Shown here: positions 36,936-48,200 of the stretch, piece by piece | How the letters are laid out: each line of letters starts with the position of its first letter | Position numbering within the stretch: position 1 is the first letter of the stretch | Assembly (NCBI GenBank): GCA_947587085.1 | Contig: CANPXX010000003.1 | Span: 1 to 56,273, forward strand | Origin: an uncultured Clostridia bacterium | Lineage (GTDB): Bacteria; Bacillota; Clostridia; Christensenellales; Borkfalkiaceae | Length of the DNA stretch: 56,273 nucleotides | Reading direction: 5' to 3' | The notes under the pieces: model-generated | What the model was told of the DNA's origin: nothing | The model's database searches: none | What the model saw: the letters and a program-made list of their open reading frames with translations, nothing else | Position numbers and translations under genes: made by a program

Positions 36936-37952
36936 CTATTTTTTGGGATAGCCCGTCGGATTGAGCTCCTGCCAATGCCAGCTGTCGCGGCACATCTCGT
37001 CCAATCCGCGCTCCGCTTTCCAGCCGAGTTCGCGCTCCGCCTTCCCGCAGGAAGCGTAACAGGCGGCGACGTCGCCCGCGCGGCGGGGACGGATGACGTA
37101 CGGCAACTCCCGCCCGCACGCCTTCCCGAAGGCGCGGATGACATCGAGCACGCTGTACCCCTTCCCCGTCCCGAGATTGTAGATGTGCACGCCGGGCTCT
37201 TTCAGGCGGGAGATGGCAGCCACATGCCCGCGCGCGAGGTCCACCACATGGATGTAGTCGCGCACGCCCGTGCCGTCCGGCGTGGGATAGTCGTTCCCGA
37301 ACACGTTGACGGCTTCGAGCCGCCCGCCCGCGACCTGCGCCACATAGGGCATGAGGTTGTTGGGGATCCCGGCGGGGTCCTCACCGATGAGCCCGCTCTC
37401 GTGCGCGCCCACGGGATTGAAATAGCGCAGGAGCACGATGTTCCATGCGGGGTCGGAGGCGTATAGGTCGGTGAGGATGCGCTCCTGCATCGCCTTGGTC
37501 GCGCCATAGGGATTGGAGGCGGGGCGGAGCGGCGTCGTCTCGCGGAGCGGGAGCTCCGTCGGCTCGCCGTACACCGTCGCGGAGGAGGAGAACACGAGGT
37601 TCTTCACGCCGAATTCCCTCATGGTCTCCACGAGCACGAGGGTGGAGACGAGGTTGTTGTCGTAATATTCGACGGGCTTTTTTACGCTCTCCCCCACCGC
37701 TTTGAGCCCCGCAAAGTGGATGACCCAATCGATCGCGTGCTCGGAGAAGATGCGGCGAAGCGCGGCGCGGTCGCGCACGTCGTTCTCATAGAACGCCGCC
37801 CGCTTGCCCGTGAGCCTCTCCGCCCGCGCGAGCGATTCCCTGCTCGCGTTGGAGAGGTCGTCGATGACGGCGACGTCGTAGCCGCCGTTCAAAAGTTCTA
37901 CCACCGTATGCGAGCCGATGTAGCCCGCGCCACCCGTTACAAGGACCGTCAT
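36936..37952 (-). CDS. galE: UDP-glucose 4-epimerase
   Basis: [52 protein letters not shown]. Confidence 0.97.
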   Translation of the reverse strand: MTVLVTGGAGYIGSHTVVELLNGGYDVAVIDDLSNASRESLARAERLTGKRAAFYENDVRDRAALRRIFSEHAIDWVIHFAGLKAVGESVKKPVEYYDNNLVSTLVLVETMREFGVKNLVFSSSATVYGEPTELPLRETTPLRPASNPYGATKAMQERILTDLYASDPAWNIVLLRYFNPVGAHESGLIGEDPAGIPNNLMPYVAQVAGGRLEAVNVFGNDYPTPDGTGVRDYIHVVDLARGHVAAISRLKEPGVHIYNLGTGKGYSVLDVIRAFGKACGRELPYVIRPRRAGDVAACYASCGKAERELGWKAERGLDEMCRDSWHWQELNPTGYPKK

Positions 37953-37964
37953 AGTCTTTCTCCT

Positions 37965-39116
37965 CTATTCATCGATGATGCCGTCTGCGATCTCCGCCCG
38001 ATAGAATTTGGCGGAGCGCCCCGTTTCGCGCGCATACGCCGCGCCTACTTCCTCTTCGAACCGCTCCGCACCCTCCCGCCGCACGAGCGAGACGGTGCAC
38101 CCGCCGAACCCCGCGCCCGTCATGCGGGAGCCGAGACAGTCGCGCTGTGCCCACGCCGCCGCGGCGAGGGCGTCGAGCTCGGGTCCCGTCACCTCGTAGT
38201 CCTCCCTGAGCGAGCGATGCGAGGCGCTTAAAAGGGCGCCGAATGCGGCGAGGTCGCCCCGTTCGAGCGCCTCTACGCTCGCGCGCACCCGCGCGCACTC
38301 CGTAACGACGTGCCGCGCACGGCGGTACACGACGGGCGGCAGGAGGTCGCGGTTCGCTTGAAGCTCCTCCGAAGAGAGCTCCGCGAGGGCGTTACGATTC
38401 AGCCGCTTCCGAAGGAGGGACAGCGCCTCCTCCGTCTCGGCGCGCCGTTCGTTGTATTTGCTCGTCCCGAGGCTGTGCGCCTTGCCCGTATCGGCGAGGA
38501 CGAGCGCGCAGTCCCCGAGACGGAGAGGGACATAGGAATAGCGCAGGGAGGAACAGTCGAGAAGAACGGCACATCCCGCCCTGCCGTTTGCCGAGATGAA
38601 TTGGTCCATGATGCCGCAATTCACGCCGCAATACTCGTTTTCGGCGCGTCTGCAAAGAACAGCGAGCTCGGTATCCGTGAAGGAAGCTCCCCCCGTCTTG
38701 CGCAGGACGTGCGCGGTCGCCACCTCGATGGCGGCGGAGGAAGAGAGTCCCGCGCCGAAGGGGACCGAACATTCATAGAGGAGGTCGCACCCCGCAAGGG
38801 GATAGCCCGCCTCGCGCAGGACGTGCGCCACCCCCGCCTGATAGTTCCCCCACGGGAGTCCGCGGTACTCCCCCGTGCGGGCGAGCTCCACGGGGACGAC
38901 GCCGAGCGCGGAAAGGTCGGTCGCCGCGAGGCGCAAGACTCCCTCCCCGTTGCGGCGATAGGCGACGCGGCACCGCAGGGAGAGCGCGGCGGGCAAGACC
39001 TCGCCGCCGCAATAATCGACGTGTTCCCCGATGAGGTTGACCCTCCCCGCCGCCGAAGAGATTCCCTCCGCCTCATGCCCGAAGAGCGCGCGGAATTGTC
39101 GTCTGAGCGCATCCAT
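37965..39116 (-). CDS. galK: Galactokinase
   Basis: AAGRVNLIGEHVDYCGGEVLP, PFGAGLSSSAAIEVATA, MTGAGFGGCTVSLV. Confidence 0.96.
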   Translation of the reverse strand: MDALRRQFRALFGHEAEGISSAAGRVNLIGEHVDYCGGEVLPAALSLRCRVAYRRNGEGVLRLAATDLSALGVVPVELARTGEYRGLPWGNYQAGVAHVLREAGYPLAGCDLLYECSVPFGAGLSSSAAIEVATAHVLRKTGGASFTDTELAVLCRRAENEYCGVNCGIMDQFISANGRAGCAVLLDCSSLRYSYVPLRLGDCALVLADTGKAHSLGTSKYNERRAETEEALSLLRKRLNRNALAELSSEELQANRDLLPPVVYRRARHVVTECARVRASVEALERGDLAAFGALLSASHRSLREDYEVTGPELDALAAAAWAQRDCLGSRMTGAGFGGCTVSLVRREGAERFEEEVGAAYARETGRSAKFYRAEIADGIIDE

Positions 39117-39122
39117 GCGGCA

Positions 39123-39151
39123 ATTATAGCATATGCGGACGGAAATGTAAA
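39123..39151 (-). promoter_or_regulatory. galK promoter TTTACA-17-TATAAT (extended TGC), only 6 nt from the galK ATG
   Basis: ATTATA 39123-39128, TGTAAA 39146-39151 on plus. Confidence 0.8.
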
Positions 39152-39189
39152 GAAAAACGCGGACCTTCCCGCATTTTGCGCACCGCGCA

Positions 39190-39220
39190 AGACGCCCCGA
39201 GGCTTTCGCCTCGGGGCGTC
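39190..39220. other. GC-rich perfect hairpin between giant gene and galK
   Basis: gacgccccgaggctttcgcctcggggcgtc. Confidence 0.7.
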
Positions 39221-39266
39221 AAAAAAACAGAGAACCGACGGCGTTTGCCATCGGCTCTTTGTTTCG
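39221..39266 (-). terminator. Intrinsic terminator of the giant repeat gene
   Basis: Minus strand GAGCCGATGGCaaacGCCGTCGGTTCTCTGTTTTTTT. Confidence 0.75.
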
Positions 39267-39294
39267 TAACCTATATGATTGGCTCGGATTACTT

Positions 39295-42200
39295 TTAGAA
39301 CGCCTTACAAGCATAGACTGTTTCACTCGTATGTGTGATATTATCTCCGCAAGTAAACACAACATATACTGCAACATGTCCGTGCGTTTTATTCCCAGCT
39401 TTCTTGATTGTGCAAGAATCGGCGTAGGCATCCGTTCCCACCCTATCGTACTCGACGTCCGACGTGTTCGGTTCATCATTGGTGTTGTTGTTGACATAGT
39501 ATCTGTAATGTACGCGAACACTTCCTTCTGCCGCCGGTCCACCAATAAATGTACCACCCGTTACTTCTGCATCGATTTTATGAGTATATGTGCGATCCCA
39601 ATCATAGTTGTAGTGCTTATCGACAGACTTGATCTCAACGGAAAGGTCTAACATCCACAACGCCTCGACATGGGTCTCCGTGTAGGTCGCGGCGAGCGTC
39701 AGCTTCTCCACGCGCTCCCAAGATACGTTCGAGCCGTCGCCGACCTTTTTGTACCAACCGAGGAAGGTGTATCCCTCCATGGAGGGCGTCGGGAGGGTGA
39801 GCTCGCTCTCGAACTCCACCGCATACTCCACATTCGCTTCGTAGGACTCACCATCCAATGTGTACCTTTGGGCACTCAGATAGAAGATGCGGTCGGCGTC
39901 GTAGACGGCGCGGAACACCGTACCGTACTCGCCGATATCCACCGACGATTTGTCCCAATGCCCTTCGCGCACGCCGCCCACCTTGGGAATCTCCGCCGCG
40001 GCGGGAATGTTGATGATGACGCCGCCGACAGGGACCTCCTCCGCAGGCGCGAACGATACGCCGTTCGCGAGGAACTGTACATAGGAGCCCGCGCGCATCG
40101 TCGTATGATAGAGCCAGAAGCCGGTCGGTTGCCCGTCCTCGCCCCTCTCCTCTTCCCACGAGGCGCTGAACCGATAGGCACTGCGGAACACGACCTCCTG
40201 CAAGTCGCCGCCGTAGGAAGGATAGACGTTCATATCGCCCATGACGGCTGTATGCGCCCAGAATGCCGTGTAGCCCTCTCTGAGCTGAGGCGCTTCGATG
40301 CCGTTCGCCTTCGCGAGGTCGTCTGTATAGGTCGCGCTGGAACTGTCGAGCACGAGCACATGGTTCGGCACCGTAGAGAAGTCGATGTTTTTGAGGTCGG
40401 ATTGCGTGAACGTCCCTGTATAGGGAACGCGAACGTTCGCGACTTCGCCGACCTGTTCGCCGTTCGGCTTCGTGAAGTAGCGCACCGTGTAGGTGTTGCC
40501 CGAAACGACGGAGCCGTCCACCATATAGAGTTTCTTCTCCGCTCCGCCCTGCGAATAGGTGAAGGTCGCCTGTACGACCATGCCGCCGTAATCGAGCGCG
40601 CCCTTCACGACGAATTTCGCGCTCGTCATGCCGCCGCTTTCAAACTTGCCGCTGTCGTTGATCTCCTGCAACTTGCCGCTCTTGAAGGTATCCTTCGTGC
40701 CGTCCGTCACGCCGACATAGACGCCCTGCAACACTCTCTGAACGCCGAGACTCGTATAGATATCCTTGCTCTTGCCGCCCGCGGGCTCGCCGCCCGTGAC
40801 GCTGCCGTTGATGTGGTGGAGGGACCCGCCGTCTTTATACACTTCGGTGACCTTCACATCGATCTCGCTGATCCAGAGCGCATAGAGCTCCGCGTCGTAC
40901 GTCTTGCCCGCATCTTTGTCGCGGAACTGTTCCACGTCCTCCACCAAGCGCCAATCCGCGTCGGCGCCGCCTTGCGATGCGTTGTAGAACCAGCCGAGGA
41001 AGCGGTACCCCGCCGTCGCGTTTTTGAGCGTGGGAACGAAATCGAGCACATATTTATCATAGAACGTCCTGTCGCAATAGTTCCCCTTCCCCGAAACGCT
41101 GCCCTGCTCGCTCGCGAACGAGAGCTCGCTGAACAGGCGCACCGTCACCGTCTTATCGATCCAATGCGCATAGAGAACATTCTTTCCTTCGAGACCCTCT
41201 CCTTCGCCGTCGCCCACATTGAAGCGGAATACGTCTGCGACGAGAGAGTTGAAGAGCTCCTTCACGGGACGCTGAATATCCACGGGCTCGCCATCGCCCA
41301 AACGCGCGGTATAGAAGCCGTCAAATTCATATCCCGGCGTCTCGACGCCTTCGCCCGGGACGACGTTGCTCCCGTCCTCGAGGATGAGCTTGCCGCTGTC
41401 GTACACATACAAAAGTTTGCGCATGTAGTACGCCTTGCCTGTGACGCCGTCGTAATCGAACTCCTGCAAGATCTGCTTGAAGCCCGTCACCTCGAAGCGC
41501 GAATATTCATAGATGACGTATGTGATGGGCGTATAGACGGCTTCGATGGTCATGGGTCCCGTGACGAGATATTTCCCCTCTTCGTTGGGCTCCAAATTCC
41601 ACCTGCCCGTGTAGCCGTTGCGGGACGGCACGGCGGGGAAGCTCTCGATCGATTCGCCCACATGCAAGTTGCTGGTCCCGACGACGCTCTCGCCGCCGTT
41701 CTCCTCTTTCACGACAAACCGAACGTCTACGCCGACTTCCTCCCATTCCGCCGTGAAAACGGTCTCCGTGAGCACGTTGGGAAGCGCGAAGGCATACAGA
41801 TTTTTATCGTTCACGCGGCGGAATCCGCGAAGCACCTTTCCGATCTGTTCGTTCTTGTAGTTGTCGGGGAGCGGGAAGGCGACGTCGTATGTGAGGGTCG
41901 TCCTTAACACATATTTTCCGTCGTACTCCCCTCCTTCCTGCAATTCGAAGGAGCCGCCCTCCCACTCGATCGCATATTCGCTCACGAGGGTGACGGGATA
42001 TTGGTTGGCGTCGTACTGCGCCGTGAGGAAGAGATCTTCCGTCTCTGCCGAGAAGGTCGCGGGAGCGGCGTCCGTCCCCCAATCGCGGAAGGTATAGCCC
42101 TCCTTGACATTCGTCTCGGGATAGTCGATGGTCTCGCCGCAGATGCCGCTGTCCGTCGAGCGGACGCCGTTTACCTCGAAGGTGACGGTGAACACCACGT

Positions 42201-45200
42201 CCTGCCAGACCGCCGTGACTGCAATGGTCTGATCCTTGAACCGATGCCATTCATCGGTGAGAGAGCTATACACGTTGCCGTCGATGTCTCGGAAGCCGAC
42301 GAGCTCCTTCACATGCGTTTTCGTTATGTCGCGCGCGCCGATGTGCAATTCGCGGTCGCCCGAACCATAGACGTAATCGAAGGAGTACGTCCACATACCG
42401 TCTTCCTCTTCGTATCCCTCGATTTCGTATTCGCTCGTGATGACGATGTGATATTGTCTGCCGCGCTCGCGGGCATAGATGACGGTGTCCTTGGAGATGG
42501 GCTCCGTCGGCTTCTCCCACACCCATAGATACCCGTCCCCGACGGGCTTCTGCGCGAGCTCTTCGTCGGGATAGACGAGGTCGGCATAGAGTTCGCCCGT
42601 TTGGCTGTCGCGGACGATACTCTGCTTCGCAACGAATTCATTGTCCCGCTCGAGCTGATAGGTCACCGTGAGGAGCTGTCCTTCGAGGTAGCTCGTCGCC
42701 GTCCAATCCACCGTTTTCAGGCGCTTCGCCATGCCGCCCTCGAGCTCTTCGCTGATGGTCTTGTCGGTCTTGTCATTCGTGCCTGTATCCATCACGCCGT
42801 TCGGGTTGCGATAGAAGAGGTCGGCGGCGATGTCCACCACGCCCGCGATGGAGAGATCTGCGCCGATGGAGTCGAGGTAGCCGTCTTGGTCGGTCTTGAG
42901 GATGACGTTGATGGCATCGAAGGAACTGCTTCCCGTGATGCCCGCGCCGTTGAGAACGAGCTTCCACGTATTGTTGGCAAGATCGGACCCCGTGAGCTCA
43001 TAACCGCAAGAATTGACAAACTTACGGAAGAGCGCGCCGAGATCCTGCGGTCCCGCCTCGCTCCCCGTGCCCGAGCCGCTCGAACTGCCGACCTTCCCCA
43101 TGATCTCGCCCATCACGGTTTCGCTGAGGTTGAAGGCGAAACAGAGGGTGTTCATGTAGTCCTTCATGAAGTTGTCGAGCGGCAACATGCGGTACACGAC
43201 TTCGGGAGCGGGAAGGTTCTCCTCCTTGCTTCCGTTGAAGTGGGTGATCTGCGTGCGCTTCATGTAGAGGAGCATCCCCTCGTCCTTGCGCGGGCTCTCC
43301 TTGATGGTGAGATCGAGCGTGGTGTCGCCCTTGATGATGTCCGCGTCGCCGAGGAGTCCTCCGAGCGTGTTGTGCACGCCATCATATTCGAGACGCGCGT
43401 TGATGCCCACTCTGCCGTCCTCGTCGATGGTGATCGAGACTGCGAGCACTTTGATCGTGATCTTTTCGAGGTTCCAATCGCCGAGGTGGAGGTTGAGCGA
43501 CGCATTGCCGTCGATATAGAAATTGTCGTTGAGCACATACCGATGCGCCGCCTGTTCGCCCGAGATGATCTCGCCCGTGCGCGCGCCCTGTGCGTCCACG
43601 CCGTGCGTGATGCTCTTCGCGAGGGAGAGGATGAGCATCTCCACGCCCTGCACATCGAAATAGCCGTCCTCTGCGGGATAGATAGCGGGAACGCTCCAAT
43701 CGTTCTGTACGAGCGTCTCGCTGTCGATCCCGAGCGTGAGCCCGAGCGTCCCGCCGTCCAGCGATACTCCCTGCACGGAGAGCCCCGTCAGCATGCTCAC
43801 GCCGCCGATCGTCTTTTTGGAGAGGGAGACGGTGAGATCCTCCGCCCCTTCGCCGAAGAGCATGCCGCCGTCGAGCGCGAGCTTGAAGGTGCCGCCCGTG
43901 ACGGTCGTCTGTCCCGTCGCCTCGTCCGTGACGCTGTCGTGCGTGAACGCAAAGGAGCGCACGGCGCCGCGGCGGCCCGCTTCTTTCTCTTCGGAGGAGC
44001 CCGCCGCTTCGGTCTGCTCTTCGCTCTGCGCGTCGCCGCCGAGGTCGGGAACGTCCATATCGAGCAGGGCGAGCACGGCTTCGCCGACCGCTTTGAGGCG
44101 GGCGACCATCTCGTCCTTCTCCTCGCCCGTGCGCGTCGTGAGCTGAGACAGCCACGGCGTGACGAAATAATCGTTGACGACTTCCCACTCCACGCCGAAC
44201 ATATCCACGACGCCCGCGAGCACGGTGAGGAGTTCGTCTGCGGGCACATAGATGCGGAGCGGCTGATAGCCCTCATTGCCCTTGCCCACGGTGGAGACGG
44301 TCACATAGAAGTCGAGGTAGTTATCCTGCTCGCCGCTGAGGTCGGAATTGACCGCAACGAGTTCGAGATAGAGCGCACTGTCCACGCTCGGCACCGTGGG
44401 TGCGAGCGAGAACGCGAGCGCAACGTAGATGTCGGGATCGACGTAGAAATTCTTCGTCGCGGGGTCGAGGTGGAAGGGAAGCAGATCGCCCTCCGCCGCC
44501 GCGCCCGCATTGTAGCGCACGCTTCCTTCGAAGTTGTAGCGGACCCCCTCGGGATATTCCTGCTGAGCGCCCTCCGCGTCGAGATAGGTCGCCGCCTTCA
44601 CCGTACCGCCGAAGGTGAGGCTGAGGTTTTGCGCGCCGAGCAATCCGACCGCCGCGCCCGCATAGTCGAGGAGGTCTTTGAGATCCTCCTGCCCGAGGAG
44701 GGCGATGTCTGCGGGGAATGCGGGAAGTTCGCCCGCATAGGCGTCCGCGCCGATCTCGCCATAGAGGTTGATGACCGTCCCGTCGGGTTCCCCCACCGTC
44801 GTGGTGAGGTCGAGCGCGAGGGCGAGCCCGCCGTCCGACGCGATGAGGTCTGCCGTGAACACGCCGAGCTTGACCGCGAGCAGCCCGTCCTTCTTCTCGG
44901 AGGGCGCAAACGAGATTCCGCCGAGCAGGGAGGAGAGCCCGAAGGCGTCCGCGCTCTCGGTGAGCGCCTGCCCGCCTTTCATGAGCCCGAGAAGATCTTT
45001 TGCGCTCTTTATCGCGGGAAGCATTTCCGCACCGTCTGCGATCTCTCCCACGAGCGCGTAAATTCTGTTATAGAGGGCGACGAACGCCTCGTCGAGCGAG
45101 GAAAGCTCGGCGGGGACGATCTCCGCTCCCACCTCGCCGTATGCGAAGCGCACCTTCGCGCCGTCGTATGCGATGAGGATGTCGTGCACGGTGCCGCCCG

Positions 45201-48200
45201 CGCAGAGCGTCGCGTCGAGGGAGAGCGAGAAGCCCTCCTTCCACGAGAGATACCCCTTGCGGATCTCAAGCTGAACCGTCGTCTTGCCGATGTTCACCTC
45301 GATGTCGCCCTTCGTCAAGACGATCTGCTCGTCTCGCACGATGGCGGGCACCCGCGCAAGGAGCGGACGGAGGTCCGCATACTCCTCCGCGGCGATGTCG
45401 AGGTCGGGCGCACTGCCCTTGACGATGCGGAGGGAGACGCCGAACGCCTCCGCGGTGATGCCGCCCGCATTCACATCGAGGGTCACGTTCGCGTCCTTCC
45501 CCTCCTTCACGAAGTCGGGAAGGAGCGCATTGAGGAGTTTTGCCCCCATCACGGTGACGCGAAGGTTCCCCGCGCCGTCCTCGAGGGCGACGAGGTCGCC
45601 GAAGCGCAACGCGAGCACGGAGGTAAGGAGATCAGTCTCCTCTTCGCCCGGCTCCTCGTCGGTGAGCAGGGAAGAGACGAGCCCCGTCACATCCTCCACA
45701 TTCGCTTTGAGTTTGAGCGTATCCACCGTGAGGTACACCTTCTTCTCCGAATACACGAAGGAAATGGTCTTGTGTACCGTCTTATAGGTGAGGTCCACCG
45801 TGCCCGAGACGGCGATGTCGTTGAGGTCGAGAAGGAGAACTCCCTGCACGGCGAGGTCGCCCGTGTGATAGTCGAGCTCCGCGCGGAGATACCCTTCCCC
45901 GAACAGGTCGATGAGACTCTCCGCATACGGCAGGATGTCGGTATATCCATTCGTATCGCATACGAACGGTTCGCCCTTTGCGATCTCGAGCGTCACGCCA
46001 TATGCGCTCGCCGCGATAGTATCTCCTATCGTTACGTCCACTTCGCCCAACGCGAACTCCAAGCCGAACGCTTCCAACAGCTCCGTCCCCGCAACCGCGA
46101 GCGCGAGCGCGCCGTCCGCCTCTTTCAGCGTGACGAGCTTCCCGAAGTCCAGACCGAACACCTGCGCCAAGATATCCTGCGAGGCATTGTCCTCCTTCGG
46201 CACGTTCAAAAGTTCTGTGACGAGCGAGATCGCCTCCTGCGCTCCCGCCTTTACTTTTATGCCGTCGAGATCGAGATATACAATTCCCTGTTCGAACGAT
46301 ACCCCGATGCTCTTCTCCGCTTTCCCATAGACGAGCGTCACCGTTCCGCCGACCCTCGTCGAGGACAACTCTTCTAAATCGAGCTGTACGCCGAGGTCTG
46401 CGCGCACCTGCAACTTCTCGCTCTCATAGTTCGCTTTTACCGACAAATTCTCCGCTTCGAGAAGATCGATCACCTTCTCCACGGAGGGAAGAATGGCGGT
46501 ATAACCGTTCGTATCGCACACGAACGGTTCGCCCTTCGCGATCTCAAGCGTCACGCCATATGCGCTCGCCGCGATAGTATCTCCGATCGTTACGTCCACT
46601 TCGCCCAGCGCGAACTTCACGCCGAACGCTTCCAACAGCTCCGTCCCCGCCACCGCGAGCGTGAGCGCGCCGTCCGCCTCTTTCAGCGTGACGAGCTTCC
46701 CGAAGTTCAGCCCGAATACCTGCGCCAAGATATCCTGCGAGGCATCGTCCTCCTTCGGCACGCTCATGAGCTCCGTAACGAGGGAGATCGCCTCCTGGGC
46801 TCCCGCCTTTACTTTGATGCCGTCGAGATCGAGATATACAATTCCCTGTTCGAACGACACCCCGATGCTCTTCTCCGCCTTGCCATAGACGAGCGTCACC
46901 GTACCGCCGACCCTCGTCGAGGACAGCTCTTCTAAATCGAGCTGTACGCCGAGGTCTGCGTACACCTGCAACTTCTCGCTCTCATAGTTTGCCTTCACCG
47001 ACAGGTTCTCCGCTTCGAGAAGGTCGATCACCTTCTCCACGGAGGGAAGAATAGCGGTATACCCATTCGTATCGCATACGAACGGTTCGCCCTTTGTCAC
47101 GTCTATTTCTGCGCCGAGCGCCTTCGCATGAAGTCCGTCCCCGACGGTGAGTTCTACCTCCCCCGCCTCGAAGTCGAGCCCCAATGCCTTCAACAGCTCG
47201 GTGCCCTTGACGGAGACGCTCAACGTGCCGTCCGCCGCGCCCACGGAGACCACCGCTCCGAAGTCGAGGGAGAAGAGGCGCTCCAATAGAGACTGTGCAT
47301 TGGAATCGCTCTCGGGAATCTTGATGAATTGTTCGACGAGGGTGACGATCTCATCCACGCCCGCCTGTACCTTAATGCCGTCGAGGTCGAGATAGACGAC
47401 CCCTTTCTCCAAGGCAAGACGCACCTGTTTGCTTACCGTCTTATAGGTGAGGTCCACCGTGCCCGAGACGGCAATGTCGTTGAGGTCGAGAAGGAGAACT
47501 CCTTGCACGGCGAGGTCGCCCGTATGATAGTCGAGCTCCGCATGGAGATACCCTTCCCCGAACAGGTCGATGAGGCTCTCCGCATACGGCAGGATGTCGG
47601 TATAGCCGTTCGTATCGCATACGAACGGTTCGCCCTTCGCGATCTCGAGCGTCACGCCATACGCGCTCGCCGCGATAGTATCTCCGATCGTTACGTCCAC
47701 TTCGCCCAGCGCGAACTTCACGCCGAACGCTTCCAACAGCTCCGTCCCCGCCACCGCGAGCGTGAGCGCGCCGTCCGCCTCTTTCAGCGTGACGAGCTTC
47801 CCGAAGTTCAGCCCGAATACCTGCGCCAAGATATCCTGCGAGGCATCGTCCTCCTTCGGCACGCTCATGAGCTCCGTAACGAGGGAGATCGCCTCCTGGG
47901 CTCCCGCCTTTACTTTGATGCCGTCGAGATCGAGATATACAATTCCCTGTTCGAACGACACCCCGATGCTCTTCTCCGCCTTGCCATAGACGAGCGTCAC
48001 CGTACCGCCGACCCTCGTCGAGGACAGCTCTTCTAAATCGAGCTGTACGCCGAGGTCTGCGTACACCTGCAACTTCTCGCTCTCATAGTTTGCCTTCACC
48101 GACAGGTTCTCCGCTTCGAGAAGGTCGATCACCTTCTCCACGGAGGGAAGAATAGCGGTATACCCATTCGTATCGCATACGAACGGTTCGCCCTTTGTCA

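Noticed and set aside
36904-36949. Weak 7 bp inverted repeat after galE considered as terminator
   Set aside because: Large ~26 nt loop and overlap with the galE stop; support too weak to list as a feature.
42601-46377. 1,258 aa plus-strand ORF antisense to the giant gene
   Set aside because: Mirror of the GC-biased codon pattern of a clear minus-strand gene; Arg/His/Glu/Val-rich translation, no family motifs, no own promoter or SD seen.
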